Under the pieces are notes generated by a model that was given only the letters and a program-made list of their open reading frames with translations, was not told the origin of the DNA and did not search any database. Shown in pieces: positions 1 to 10,607 of a stretch of DNA of 64,000 bases; position 1 is the stretch's first letter, and each line of letters starts with the position of its first letter. The DNA lies in the NCBI GenBank assembly GCA_963678705.1, contig OY783204.1, forward strand, positions 3,730,701 to 3,794,700, given 5' to 3'. Both the position numbers and the translations under genes were made by a program. Origin of the DNA: Panorpa germanica (taxonomy: Eukaryota > Arthropoda > Insecta > Mecoptera > Panorpidae).

Positions 1-165
1 ACAAAGGAGGATTGTGATTGTTTTTTAGGGGTCGATTATTCAATTGTTGATTGAAATACTTGTTATAATATGTATATTGGTATTTCTATTTTATTAAATA
101 TCTAAATGTTGACGGAGATAGCAATTCAAATTTTGAATGGTGGTTTTAGCAGTACAGATGTATGT
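1..165 (-). repeat. Fragment of the AATGGGCTTGTGTCC TIR element family
   Basis: Bases about 33-160 match, with small differences, the inverted sequence of the full copy at 11260-11855. Shared parts are the stretch around GTCGATTATTCAATTGTTG and the stretch around TTAAATATCTAAATGTTGACG. No terminal inverted repeat is visible here because the window edge cuts the copy. Orientation is given relative to the copy at 11260-11855. Confidence 0.6.
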
Positions 166-180
166 TAAGTAAGCTATCTC

Positions 181-552
181 TTTACGCTCTGTTGTATAAA
201 ATCTTTAGCATTCATATCGTCGGATAAATTAATAAAATCCAGAATATCATACGTTGAAAGCTTGGCAAATGAAGCAATAAGTCAAAAAACTAATACGTTA
301 ATACCTTCTTTGAAAATTTTGCAAGGAGCTGTGTCAGATAATATGATTAAAAAACTAGCAAATGCAGGCATCGACTTTAATATGATGTTAGTAGCTAGTA
401 AAGATAAAGAAAATGAAAGATTAGTGCAATTACTATCAGAACCAAATGATTTAAATAAGCCAAGAGTTACCAAAGATAAAAAAATCTTTAAAAAAATTGA
501 GGATTTCTTTAAAAAATATGAAGAAAGTAATATAAGCCTAGATATTAATTAA
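181..552 (+). pseudogene. C-terminal fragment of an exonuclease-associated protein
   Basis: An open frame runs from about 181 to the stop at 550-552 without a convincing ATG; the usable 5' part from 262 begins with a TTG codon, so this is probably the last exon or a truncated remnant. It encodes short motifs such as SDNMIKKLANAGIDF and KPRVTKDKKIFKKI, followed by a charged tail. From memory this order (MxxKIAxxGL, then KPRVTKxKxI) resembles the C-terminal region that follows DEDD exonuclease domains in some animal proteins, including PML-related exonuclease proteins of fish and invertebrates. That match is recollection, not a search. A separate DEDD exonuclease fragment lies at 51526-52130 on the other strand, so both may come from one repeated gene or element family. 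Function is inferred only. Confidence 0.4.
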
Positions 553-1430
553 TATTTCAAGTATTGTTTAGTAGTAAAAAATGTAAGTCTGCATTATTTA
601 TCTGATTATTATCTGATTTACTAAGAATAAGTATTACTAAAACGTAAAAAGTATTTTTATAATATCAATATTTTTATGATGATGTGAATTTTTATATTCA
701 GTTGAAATTAAAATTAAATATAAAACTGTTACCAAATATTTTTATAAAATAAAATAAAGTTTAATATAAAAATGTTTTTAAATGTTATAATAAAATAAAT
801 ATTATTGCTTATAAAATTTTCTTTGTTATTATTATTAATAAAATATATAATCCCAATCATAAAATGTATTAAGTATTTTTGTGATGTACTTTTATACTGA
901 TTGGAGGTTTGAATTTTCGCGCGCTTAAGTCGCATCAATATGAAAGCGTATTATCTTGATTTTATAAAAATTTTCAATGTTTACAAAATTTTATTTCTGT
1001 AATGGCGTGGACAATAATTTCCATTTTTTTTTATGTGATTAATAACTACTGTTTCTATAATATATTAAATTTTTATTGAATTCCTTTGAATCGTTTTTAT
1101 TTTATTCGATAAAAATAACATTGAAATTACTATTTCCCATAAGAGCCTGTGTTAAAATAACAAAACTTTAATATCGTTTTTCTCAATAATGGAGTGGTAA
1201 ATTTTAATCGACCTGAGGTCAATATGTCTTATAATTAATTAAAGAGCAATTAAATGAAGTTTTATTAAAATCCTTTGAAAAGTCATTCCACGATACAACT
1301 ACCTTAAGACAGGTTTGCTGCAAAATTATATATAAATATTATTATTATTAATATAATTATATTATTAATAAAACTTATATTGGATAAATTCATTGCAGGT
1401 ATTAACGATTTTTTTATAAAATATATCTAG
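553..1430. other. AT-rich stretch without recognisable gene
   Basis: Only short spurious frames are present. There is no repeat that I can match to another part of the window. Confidence 0.6.
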
Positions 1431-1440
1431 GACATGTCTA

Positions 1441-2210
1441 GTGGTTTAAGCTCACATAAACCTAGTCAAAATACTAAAAGAAGTAGTCAATAGCGTTAAT
1501 TCAACAGGACTGGAACCAGAAGTCCTTATTTGTGACCAGGCCTCAACCAATGTATCTGCTATTAAAATCATAAAAGCAGAAAGCAATAATGACGATAATA
1601 ACCATATTATAATTAGTGGGCGTAAAATGCTACATTTTTATGATGTCTTCCATATGTTAAAACAAATTCGAAATACCTTCATTGATGCAGATATTATATT
1701 CCATAAGAGTGGTAATGAGGTACATGCATCATGGAACAGCATATCGAAATTGTACGAAATAGACAAATGTCACATAATTCAAGCTGTACCAAATTTGACC
1801 GATTACCACGTGTTAAAGAGCAAGATTAGGATAATGAGAGTGAAATACTGTTCACAGGTGATTAGCCAACGAGTGGCATCTTGTTTGCAGGTATACAGTG
1901 AGACAGGTAACAATTTGTTATGATTTTAAATTTTTTGATTTTATAATTATAAATATACTATAGTAATTTTTATCTTGATTTTAGCTCCAGAACAAGTTGG
2001 TAAATATGCGTATGGTACGCCAGAATTGCTAGACTTCTTCAACAAACTTTTCGACTCTCTTAACATCAACATTAAAAACACTGACCGGAATAAATATAAA
2101 TGTGTTGCTGAAAGGGAATCATATCATATAACCAAGTTTATACCTAATTTTAACCACATTATTATTATTGGTTTTACTACATTTCAGAACTTTTACAGCT
2201 TTCCAAAATG
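1441..2210 (+). pseudogene. P-element/THAP9-like transposase fragment
   Basis: Two adjoining open segments carry hallmarks of the P-element transposase catalytic region. About 1500-1923 reads an EVLICDQASTN motif (Asp in the RNase H-like fold), then a DVFHMLKQIRNTF segment resembling the conserved PPHLLKNIRNNL, then a LYEIDK segment, LTDYHVLKSKI, and MRVKYCSQVISQRVA, which resembles the MRVKxAAQVxS block. About 1981-2150 continues with YGTPELLDFFNKLFDSLN, matching the conserved LFDSxN block. The interval 1924-1980 has stops and could be a small intron or decay. No THAP zinc finger, GTP-binding domain or inverted termini were found, so this is a truncated, inactive copy. P-family relatives occur widely in insects. 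Identity rests on motif recognition; boundaries are approximate. Confidence 0.65.
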
Positions 2211-2605
2211 AATGATTTCATTATTGAATTTATTGAAATATATAAAGATGTTTATGAAATAAAATCGATTCAATTTACCACCATAGTAATGTGAGAGAGG
2301 CCGCATATAATAGATAATTAGAGAAGGTCCAAGAATACGACGAAAAGGCCACAAAATGGTAAAATATAGAATAAACACCTGCGGACCACTTTCTCAAACG
2401 ATTTTAAAAAAAGTGAAAGAAGTGAAGCAGGAATTAGCGAAATTTATAGATAGACTCTTTGGTATTATGCCTTAATGTCATTCATCAGCGACCGCGAGCC
2501 TACTCAAGCTAACGTCAGCACTATGGAAATAATTACTATCAAGATCGAGAATAGAAAAGAAGAGATGGTAAGTAACTGCAAAGCTACAGTAAATAATCAA
2601 GAAAT

Positions 2606-2866
2606 TTATTTCATATTATTAGGAAACATAATTTTCCAAAATGTGTTTTTTTGTATTGACTCATCTTGCCATTCACCTCTTCCTTCATTAATGAAATATT
2701 GCACAAACTTATTTCTACAATGTTTAGCGTCATTCTCAATCCTCCCACTGTTAGTGTTATTCTGGAGTTCTGCTAAACACTCGCAGTTCAATAATCTCAT
2801 GTGCAATCGGGTGTACTGTATGCATCTAGAGAGCGTCCCCTTAGAAAATTGTAAAGATAACAGCAC
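2606..2866 (-). pseudogene. HARBI1-like nuclease C-terminal fragment
   Basis: An 86-codon minus-strand frame contains the run AKHCRNKFVQYFINEGRGEW followed by Q. This resembles the tail of HARBI1/ALP1-type PIF-Harbinger nucleases, where a block like IRDxFxxYFxxxGxVxWQ lies near the C-terminus. The DDE catalytic core is not visible and no terminal inverted repeats were found. The neighbours are other transposon fragments. It could also be a chance frame; the call depends on one motif. Confidence 0.4.
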
Positions 2867-3269
2867 GTCAAGACGAGAATATTAACATTTTTAATATTTT
2901 TCATATTTATAGTGAACTGAAAAAGTTTAAATCTACCTGACAGTATACCAAACGCATTTTCGTAAAACTTAGTATCATGAACTTGAATTTAGTATCACGC
3001 CACCATCTCATATACTTCCATTAGTCCCAACATCACACATTATGAATTCGTAATTCGAATCCGCAATAGAATAAAAGAACTATACTTCTTATAATTCCAA
3101 TACAGTGAACCACTTCCTTTTAACGGAATTGTGCGGACATGCTTGCCGACAATAGACCTCAGAGAATTTGGAAATCGCCATCTATTTTGAAAACCTTGGA
3201 CAACTTTTCTCTATTAAAATTCATTCTAGGGGAACTAAAACAAACAAAAATTATTATTTATTTTTTATT

Positions 3270-3528
3270 TCAGGACGAGTCATTTTCAGTCCGAAGACGA
3301 AAACAAACAAGAAAACGCAACAACAAACAAGAAAGTGTTGCAGTTAGTTGCGGAAAGGCTAAAAAAAAGCCTAGTATGAATAAAGCGTTTGCGAGACATA
3401 TGGAGGGTGAGTTGAACAAAATGCACCCGGAAATAGTACCCCATGTAGAAAACGACATCATATTCACAGCCTATATCACAGTTATCTCAGCTGTTTGTGA
3501 ATCAGTAGTGTGCAGTAAACGTAGATGA
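3270..3528 (+). other. Unrecognised exon-like ORF, possibly BESS-motif tail
   Basis: After a strong acceptor-like run (TTATTTTTTATTTCAG ending at 3272) an open frame of about 85 codons reads to a TGA at 3526-3528. It is basic at first (DESFSVRRRKQTRKRNNKQ), then has a helical segment with FARHMEGELNKMHPEI and VENDIIFTAY. That spacing resembles the BESS motif found at the end of MADF-domain DNA-binding proteins, but no MADF domain is seen upstream. The frame upstream of the acceptor (3139-3269) looks intronic. Treat this as a possible terminal exon or fragment of unknown function. Confidence 0.3.
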
Positions 3529-3789
3529 TTTTGTCATGTCATATTATACCATAACAACCAAATGGAGTTCGTCAACTTTTCTGATAGCTGAAGTAATGAT
3601 TAATTAATATAAATGTAATAACTAATGGGATATTAGTTAATATGAAATAATGAAAATAATATGAAATAATAACTGTAATATGTTGCACAAAATATAAGAC
3701 TGCTAGCTTTAAAAGCATAACTTAATTTTATGTAATCTTGGAGTACTACAATAATTACCCTGCAAGTTTCTGTTATTATTTTGCAAATG

Positions 3790-4655
3790 TTTGGTGTAGA
3801 TATAAACCCCTGGATGGAAAACCCCTTTTATAAAGAAATCAAATAACAAGAAACCTCCACGTATAGATTATATCTCAAACGTAGTACTAAAAAATCTCAT
3901 CAAGAAAGCTATAGTATACCTCTGCAAAATGTTCAACACCTGCTTAAGCATAAGATACAACCCAACAAGCTGGAAAACTGCTAAAGTTTTAGCCTTCCAC
4001 AAACCTAAGAAAAACAACACTGTTATAGACCAGCACACAATTATAGACCAATTAGTTTACTATCACACATCAGTAAAATCATATAAAGAATAATTTTAAA
4101 CCGCATGCAAACTTTCGAACACACCAACAACAACATAATAAAAGAACAATTCGGAATTGTCGAACGTGTGTCAATGCAATTTAATACGAAAAGAAATACA
4201 GGATTTGTACTACTGGACATGGAAAAAGCTTTTGACACAGTGTGGCATGATGGTTTAATAAACAAACTAACGACAATAAATTTACCAACTAGGCTTACTT
4301 GAAACATAGAACATTCAAAGTTTCACTAAACGACAATGTATCTACAACGAGAGAAATACCAACAGGAGTTCACCAACGCTCCTTACTTAGCCTATCACTG
4401 TACAACTACTTCATCAATGATATTCCAAAAACAGACAACACCCACTTGACATTGTTCGCAGATGACACAGAAATCTACATCTCAGCTAAACTGGACACCA
4501 CCATCACTAACACACTATCAGAAGCCTTGGACGGACTGAAAGAATATTACTTTGGAAACTTTAGATGGAAACTAAAAATAAACACAAGAAAAGCAGCAGC
4601 CATATTTTGTACACACCAGCGAAATCCTCCAAATGCCAAGATAAAAATAGACAAC
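3790..4655 (+). pseudogene. Jockey-type non-LTR retrotransposon reverse transcriptase, 5' part
   Basis: Frames from about 3840 to 4655 read as the RT of a Jockey-clade element. A PTSWKTAKVLAFHKPKK block (4th palm entry region) lies around 3970-4020. The block QTFEHTNNNIIKEQFG follows, then LLDMEKAFDTVWHDGL (palm Asp), then a PTGVHQRSLLS block that should read PQGSLLSP, and LTLFADDTEIY, which holds the catalytic FADD. Frame changes between 4030-4100 and near 4300, plus lost conserved residues (for example PQG to HQR), show that it is dead. The ORF is interrupted after an IKIDN motif at 4655 by a solo LTR and resumes at 5323. No endonuclease domain was found upstream. Confidence 0.8.
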
Positions 4656-5318
4656 TGTTAATAAATGCATGCAATATTCATATTTGTATATCAATATCTT
4701 GCTTTTATTTTTAATTAATGTTAGAATTAAGATTTCTTTGTCTCAATTCATTTATATTTTATGCCTATTTGTTTTTATATACACTGCTCGCTGTGAGCAA
4801 ACGATACTACTTCTTATGTAAACATCCTTTGTTTTACGATTTACGTTCCTAATTCGTTCGATTGGTTCCTAATTCGTTCGATTGGTTCCTAATTCGTTCT
4901 TATTGCTCCAACTCTCAAACCTACAGCACGCGCTTAACCTTTGGTACATATACATAAAATAATAATTACACATATTTTTATTTATAACTTAAACCGCGAG
5001 TTACATTTACTTAGTGTCGTAACTAGTATTCTTAGTAACTAACATATTTAATCAATTTATATGTAATTCAATAGTGTAGTTTAGAATAAATGTAATCTCA
5101 AAAAGTTCTGATGTTTTGCTGTGTCTTTTGATATAAATAAAAAATTGCTATTAATTACTAAATAGTTAAAAGGTCCTTCATAACAAAATTGTGCGCCCAC
5201 TAAGCTATTGAAAGGACCTGAGCGACATTTGCCGTTCGAGAATTTGGATACCGCCGACAGATCGCAGATACGCCCTAGCCAGCCTATAGATCTCTATAAG
5301 GTCCAAACTCCGCAAACA
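4656..5318 (+). mobile_element. Solo LTR of a BEL/Pao-type element, same family as the LTR at 61608-62320
   Basis: This 663-bp block starts TGTTAATAAATGCATG and ends in AACA. It is flanked by a direct repeat CAAC (4652-4655 and 5319-5322; ACAAC if the last A is shared). It splits the Jockey RT frame: the reading frame before (IKIDN) and after (NIIEWPNAVKYL) rejoins in phase once the block is ignored. It is homologous to the reverse complement of 61608-62320, including the start and the 3' blocks AAGGTCCTTC, GATACCGC and GGTCCAAACTCC. No internal coding sequence is present, so this is a solo LTR left by recombination. Confidence 0.8.
4845..4900 (+). repeat. 20-bp tandem repeat inside the solo LTR
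   Basis: The unit GTTCCTAATTCGTTCGATTG is repeated almost three times in a row (4845-4864, 4865-4884, and a partial third unit to about 4900). It lies in the middle of the LTR. Confidence 0.9.
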
Positions 5319-5322
5319 CAAC

Positions 5323-5540
5323 AATATTATTGAATGGCCCAATGCAGTTAAATATCTTGATTCACGTACTCCCCACGTATAAGCAAATCAAGCCATTGGG
5401 GCACTATACGAACTCGTAAAGAAAGATAGAGAACTAAATACACACAACAAAAACTTAATATATAACAAATATGGAAACATACTTCCAAATAAAACAATAA
5501 GAAATTGCAAATTATGCAAAACAAATGTTTAAAACTAGCA
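5323..5540 (+). pseudogene. Jockey reverse transcriptase, distal part after LTR insertion
   Basis: The frame directly after the LTR reads NIIEWPNAVKYL, matching the thumb-side block IxWxxxVKYLG of Jockey RTs. About 5385-5530 reads ANQAIGALYELV and NLIYNKYGN, as in the following conserved region. A stop and a frame change separate the two pieces, and a deletion removes the sequence between them. It ends in AT-rich sequence without RNase H. Confidence 0.65.
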
Positions 5541-5544
5541 CACG

Positions 5545-8500
5545 ACTTATCTTATGCGCCATACATTAGAATAAGACACATTGTAATTAAATATTAATTA
5601 TTGTAATAACATTTGATTAATAAATATCTTTGAATTTGCAAGGAAAGCAATCAAAAATAGTAACTCTGCCCGAGAACATCTAATTTAAGTAGTAAGCAGT
5701 TGTATCAATAATTTGTCGTTTGTAATAAAGTACTTCGTGAATTCAGAGTATTTTGGTGTTATTATTAATTTGTTAATTAAAAATAATGTTGGTTTAATAT
5801 TAATTTGTTGAACTTGAATTATCCATTAGAGAAAGAGAGAACATATATAACAGAAAAATTCAATAATAAAAAAACAATACTGTTCATAGATACAAAAAAA
5901 CAAAAATTAAATTAAATTTAATGGTTTTTATTTGTCAGTGGGGTGAAGCGTCTTCAGTTGATAGCTCTATAAGAAAAGATGAGCATTTCCAATGAAAGTT
6001 TTTAGTTCACTTCTATTTTTCTACTGTTTAGTTTATTGTTTATTTACTTGTTTATAAAGAAACTTTTGAACCGCAAATTAGTATTAGCAAAAAAGAAATT
6101 GAACGGGATGTTGTCGCACCACATTCCAATTGTATTTACAGAGAGTGTTCAAAATTAGAACTCGATAGTTTATCAGAAAATAGTTAAAAAAATTGACAGC
6201 AAAGTTGTTAAGGAAAAATAATACTTTTACCACCTCTTGAGCTGTTACTTCTTTGATAATTATGGTAAAACCAATCAATCATCGCGTCAATTTGAAGTTC
6301 TCCTTTCTGATATATTACAAATATTTCAACCCATGGGTTAAAAAATGTAAATCAAAAAGCACTTACCCTAAAACAGCAATAATCTATTTTCTTAAAGAAA
6401 TGCATCATACAAACCAGCACTAGCTAGCACAGCGAAAACTGTTCTGAAACAAAAAAAAAATATTACTTACTGAAAAAGAATTAAAATAAAAACTTAATTG
6501 AACAAAAAATCACTTCGCAACGAGTATGTGTTTTCTATGAGCCATGAGAAAGGAACGCAACTAGTACAAAGAAATAATAAATAATAATTTCTTAAAGTTT
6601 CACAGAATTAAACAGTTTTATTAATTCTATTGATTTGAAGAATGCACTGAAACACTTGACAGTTGAATAGAGCAAACAAAATAGTAAAAAACAATTTGTG
6701 AACTTGAATAATTAAGAGTTCATTACCAGTTACAAAAAAAAATAATTTATTTGTCTAAACAAGACAACAAGATTACAAGCAGGACTAAACATAAATTTTC
6801 GTTTTAGAAAAATTAATTTTGAAGTATTTTAAAAGTCTGCTACTGCAAAAGTCACTAGATGTTTGGTAAAACAAAATCGCTCCTTCATTTCATATATTTT
6901 GTATTTTTTAGTTTAAATGAAACATTATATTATTTTTGATTATTCATTCATTTCCTTTATGTATTGTTATTAAATATTATTTCGATTTGCTCTTTTTGTT
7001 TTATATTCAAAAGGTTTGAACGTTTTGTTGCTCGTTAAATCACTCTTAATACGGCTCTGAAACCAGCAACAGCCAAAACAACAAAATAAGAGCAACCTCA
7101 AATAAGTTATAAGAATAATTACCTTTACCAACCAAATTCAGAAAAGGTATTTACTTAAACTAAACATTTACAGCAAAACATGTTATTGTCAATCATTGGA
7201 GTTTCACTATGAAAATTAGATGCAGAACCCAAGAAAACAAAATGTTGCTACACTTTTCCATATGAAATTATATATTTACCTCAGCAAAGTGTAATTTCGT
7301 TTCTGTAGAGTAGTTGTAGTTTTGCTGAGTAATGTTACGCCATTACTACATTCTATTCGCTTTTACAGACTGCAGGCCACTGGACACATAAGCCTTCCAT
7401 CTCAAAATTTAAGGCAAGGAGACGACTGGTATCTAAAAATAAAACCCTATGATATTAATATGTCTACATAATTCTGTTCAAAAAATGTTTTTAACAAAAT
7501 GTAATAACACTTATAAATCGGCAATCAGAATATGCTACATAAAATGAACCCCGTTAAACCAAGTCTGGAATGAAACATTAAAGAAATTTCTATTGAACAA
7601 TGTTTACAAATTATTATTAATTCAATGATAAAACTATTTTAATATTTTATTTGCCGTTATGCCAATCGAAACAAGATATCATTGGATCATTGTGTAACGA
7701 ATAAAATCATTTTTATTATTAGACGCTAATGTTTCCATAAAGAATTTAAGTCGATTTATTCTCTTCCATTGAAAAGTACAAGAAGTAAAGTTTAAAAACG
7801 TTTTTTTGTAAAGTAAGGGAGCCTTAAAAGTCCATTAAAATTGCAATGTTAAGTTTGTTGAGCTTAATTTTTGTTGAATTATAACTAAAAACTCATAATC
7901 TCAGTTATCAAAAAATGCGTAATTATTCCCCTACATTCTCCTCTCATAATACAAGAATTTCTGCAATATTAATATTTACAATATCTAATTGTTATATATA
8001 TATTTACCTTCATTATTATTTCAAAATGCATCAAAGGATTCATTTTAGGATCATATCTTTCAGCGAACATCAAATAGTCTCCATACATTTTTCTAAAAAC
8101 AAAATGCACAATGAATAAGGTATTGATAAAGTAATAGTCAACACCATATACTGTATATATTTATCACACCACAAATAGTAACTTGTAATAAACCAGATCC
8201 TTCTTCTTTCAAGCTTTCTGTTCTCAGAATGGATCGACATTATCCACTAATCAGTATTTTTAGACTTTCTGGAAACAATAAAAATAATTTTTATATTAAT
8301 GAGCAACAGGATTGCATTAACAGATTTTAAATGCATAACAAACCCAACCTAATAAAATGTCATTATACAAATGTCGGTGTTCGTATATAACAAATATAAT
8401 AACAATTTATATAACATAAATAAAAAAAATCATTTAAAGATGACATTATTACGGGAATAGTTAATAGGCAGTTATAATTTTTATAGCAAAGTCTTTCACG

Positions 8501-8955
8501 ACCAGGAGGTAAATATTATAAAACTGATTTTAAAGAATCCACCATTTTAGAACAAATATTATAAAATAAAGTTATTTTGAACTTACTTATTGGAATTTGT
8601 TAATAACTATGACAATTTGTGACTATTGGTGACAATGCTAATCCATCAAACTACACCAAAGATAATATATAAAAGTGCAATAAACGACGTACTGCCAAAA
8701 ACCAGAACAAAACAATGGAAATGCGACGCAAACAGTAATGCATATACGCAGATATCTATGATATGTCGCGCACAGATGCTGCGGCTGCGTATAAGAAATA
8801 ATACAGCATAATACAGTATATACGAGTACACCAAATAAACCAAGTTACTGAGTCCCACTATCGTTGTGTCGACCACTTTGGCGCCATCTCTTTTCGCCGC
8901 ATAAAATCTGGTTGCGATATTTGGTAAATCTCCTAAAATCTCAATTTAGTACTAT
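5545..8955. other. Long AT-rich stretch without recognisable gene
   Basis: All frames are short and show no motif I recognise. I see no RNA gene, no long tandem repeat and no paired element termini in this stretch. Poly(A/T) runs and scattered AATAAA-like words are consistent with intergenic DNA. Confidence 0.6.
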
Positions 8956-8960
8956 CTACT

Positions 8961-9345
8961 GAATGGGTTTGTGTCCTCATTTTTTAGTGGACAAGGGATG
9001 AAATTATTTTAAGAATAGTCAAAAGTTTACATCTTTTGAATATTACATATTTTTCGATACGAGATTTTGTTCGTCCAGAAATTGTGACTAGTGTGCAACA
9101 GAGATAATAGTGTGCAATTGATGAGAATTAAAAAACGAAGGCGGTCATTTTAGTCAGCCTGGAAGCCTCAAATTGACCAGATACAAAGGAATCGAAACTT
9201 TTTTTAAGTGCCTTTTTTTAATTTTCAATCTAAATAAATTTTAATGACTTTCTTAATTGTTAATATATCCTAACATATAAGCATACTTATATGTTAGGAT
9301 ATAACTATAGTTATTCAAAAATAGTTGGACATTTGAGGTTCTGTT
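8961..9345 (+). repeat. Truncated copy of the AATGGGCTTGTGTCC TIR element
   Basis: The left end GAATGGGTTTGTGTCCTCAT at 8961 matches the left terminus of the copies at 11260 and 15021. Near the other end it shares the block around TTAATTGTTAATATATCC and the block around GGACATTTGAGGTTC. The right inverted terminus is missing, so the right boundary is approximate. Confidence 0.6.
9265..9302. repeat. Perfect 17-bp inverted repeat (hairpin)
   Basis: ATATCCTAACATATAAG at 9265-9281 and its exact reverse complement at 9286-9302 are separated by only CATA. Other copies of the host repeat carry just one arm, so this is an inverted duplication private to this copy. Confidence 0.9.
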
Positions 9346-9399
9346 AGTTAACTTTATCAATCATAAGCTCATTAATTTCATGTGGGAACTAAAAATATA

Positions 9400-10600
9400 A
9401 ACTAAATTTTTCCTATCTCCACATTTTCGCAAACATCTCTCTTAATTTTTCTTCCTAAATCTGTCCTAAGCCTACTGATAACCCTTTATTTGATTTTGAC
9501 TTGGTTGGAAAGAATGGTTTATGTGATAAGTGATTATTATTTTAATTTTCATATTTTATAAAATTGAATATTTTTATTAAAATATTAATTGAATAATTAT
9601 TTAGTTCAGTTCATTTTTGAAAACGTGTAAAGTATTACGTAATATTCATTATACTACTTTTAATTAAGAAATAGACAATATTCATGATTAGGGTTGACCA
9701 TAATATTTAACCATTTTAAAAATAATATCGTGACAGTTTTAAACTTTCCAAGATTCAAACCAATTATTTTAATATATGTAAAGATTAGAATATTTGCTAA
9801 AATAAGTTCGTAAAAGTTTAAGATGAAACGATACTTGGCCATTTTTTCCGCGAAATATAGATGGTGACACTATAAAACAGGTTAAATATTATCAAAAAAA
9901 ACATGTTTTATGTAAGTAACTATAAACGCGAATCAAAATCTAAAGCTGCAATTAGTTAGATGAATAACGTATCTACATTTTAAGCTTTCTTCCACTCTTA
10001 ATTAAGTTAATCGGGTACTGATGCTGTTGTACGTTGCGTAAATACTTCAAGTTTTGTTATGGATTTGAATATATATATGTTATTACAACAAGTATGTGTT
10101 TTCCTGATATCTTTTGACCGGTTGTGGGATGATTTAAGGCCAAGGGTTGAAGGGTTAAGGGTTGATTTAAATTTCCCGTGCGATACCCTTTTGACTTAAA
10201 CCGCTACCCGTTTGATATCTTATTTTTTTAGGTTCTATAATTACGATATAGTTCTCTTTCTAACTAATTAATTAACAAAAGCAGACCGCCGATTGCACCG
10301 CCCAACTATCGTAATTTGGACTGTAATATCTAAAGTTCAATAGAATAGTAATTGTGTAAAAGTGATCGAAAAAATTATTCGAAAGCCAGAATACCATTTA
10401 CTGATATTTTCCTTATACTAAAAATGTATTAAAAACTAATTAAGTCTACTCTTTAATATACGAGACTAATATCAATCATTTAAATGTATTTTAATTAAAG
10501 ATACTTAAAATAACTTTTCTATTACAAAAATCTGTTGTATTTTGTTTAGAGTCTGTAAACATATTTAATATAATATAAATATGTTTAAAACAAAAATCAA
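9400..10600. other. AT-rich intergenic stretch downstream of the EcKL gene
   Basis: No recognised coding or RNA feature. The gene end at 10608 (minus strand) is followed here by A/T-rich sequence, but I did not identify a clear poly(A) site. Confidence 0.55.
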
Positions 10601-10607
10601 TTTAATT

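Noticed and set aside
3040..3190. Resemblance of ATTGTGCGGACATGC and AGAGAATTTGGAAATCGCC to the end of the BEL LTR at 5180-5260
   Set aside because: Only two short blocks match with different spacing, and no LTR termini or target duplication are present.
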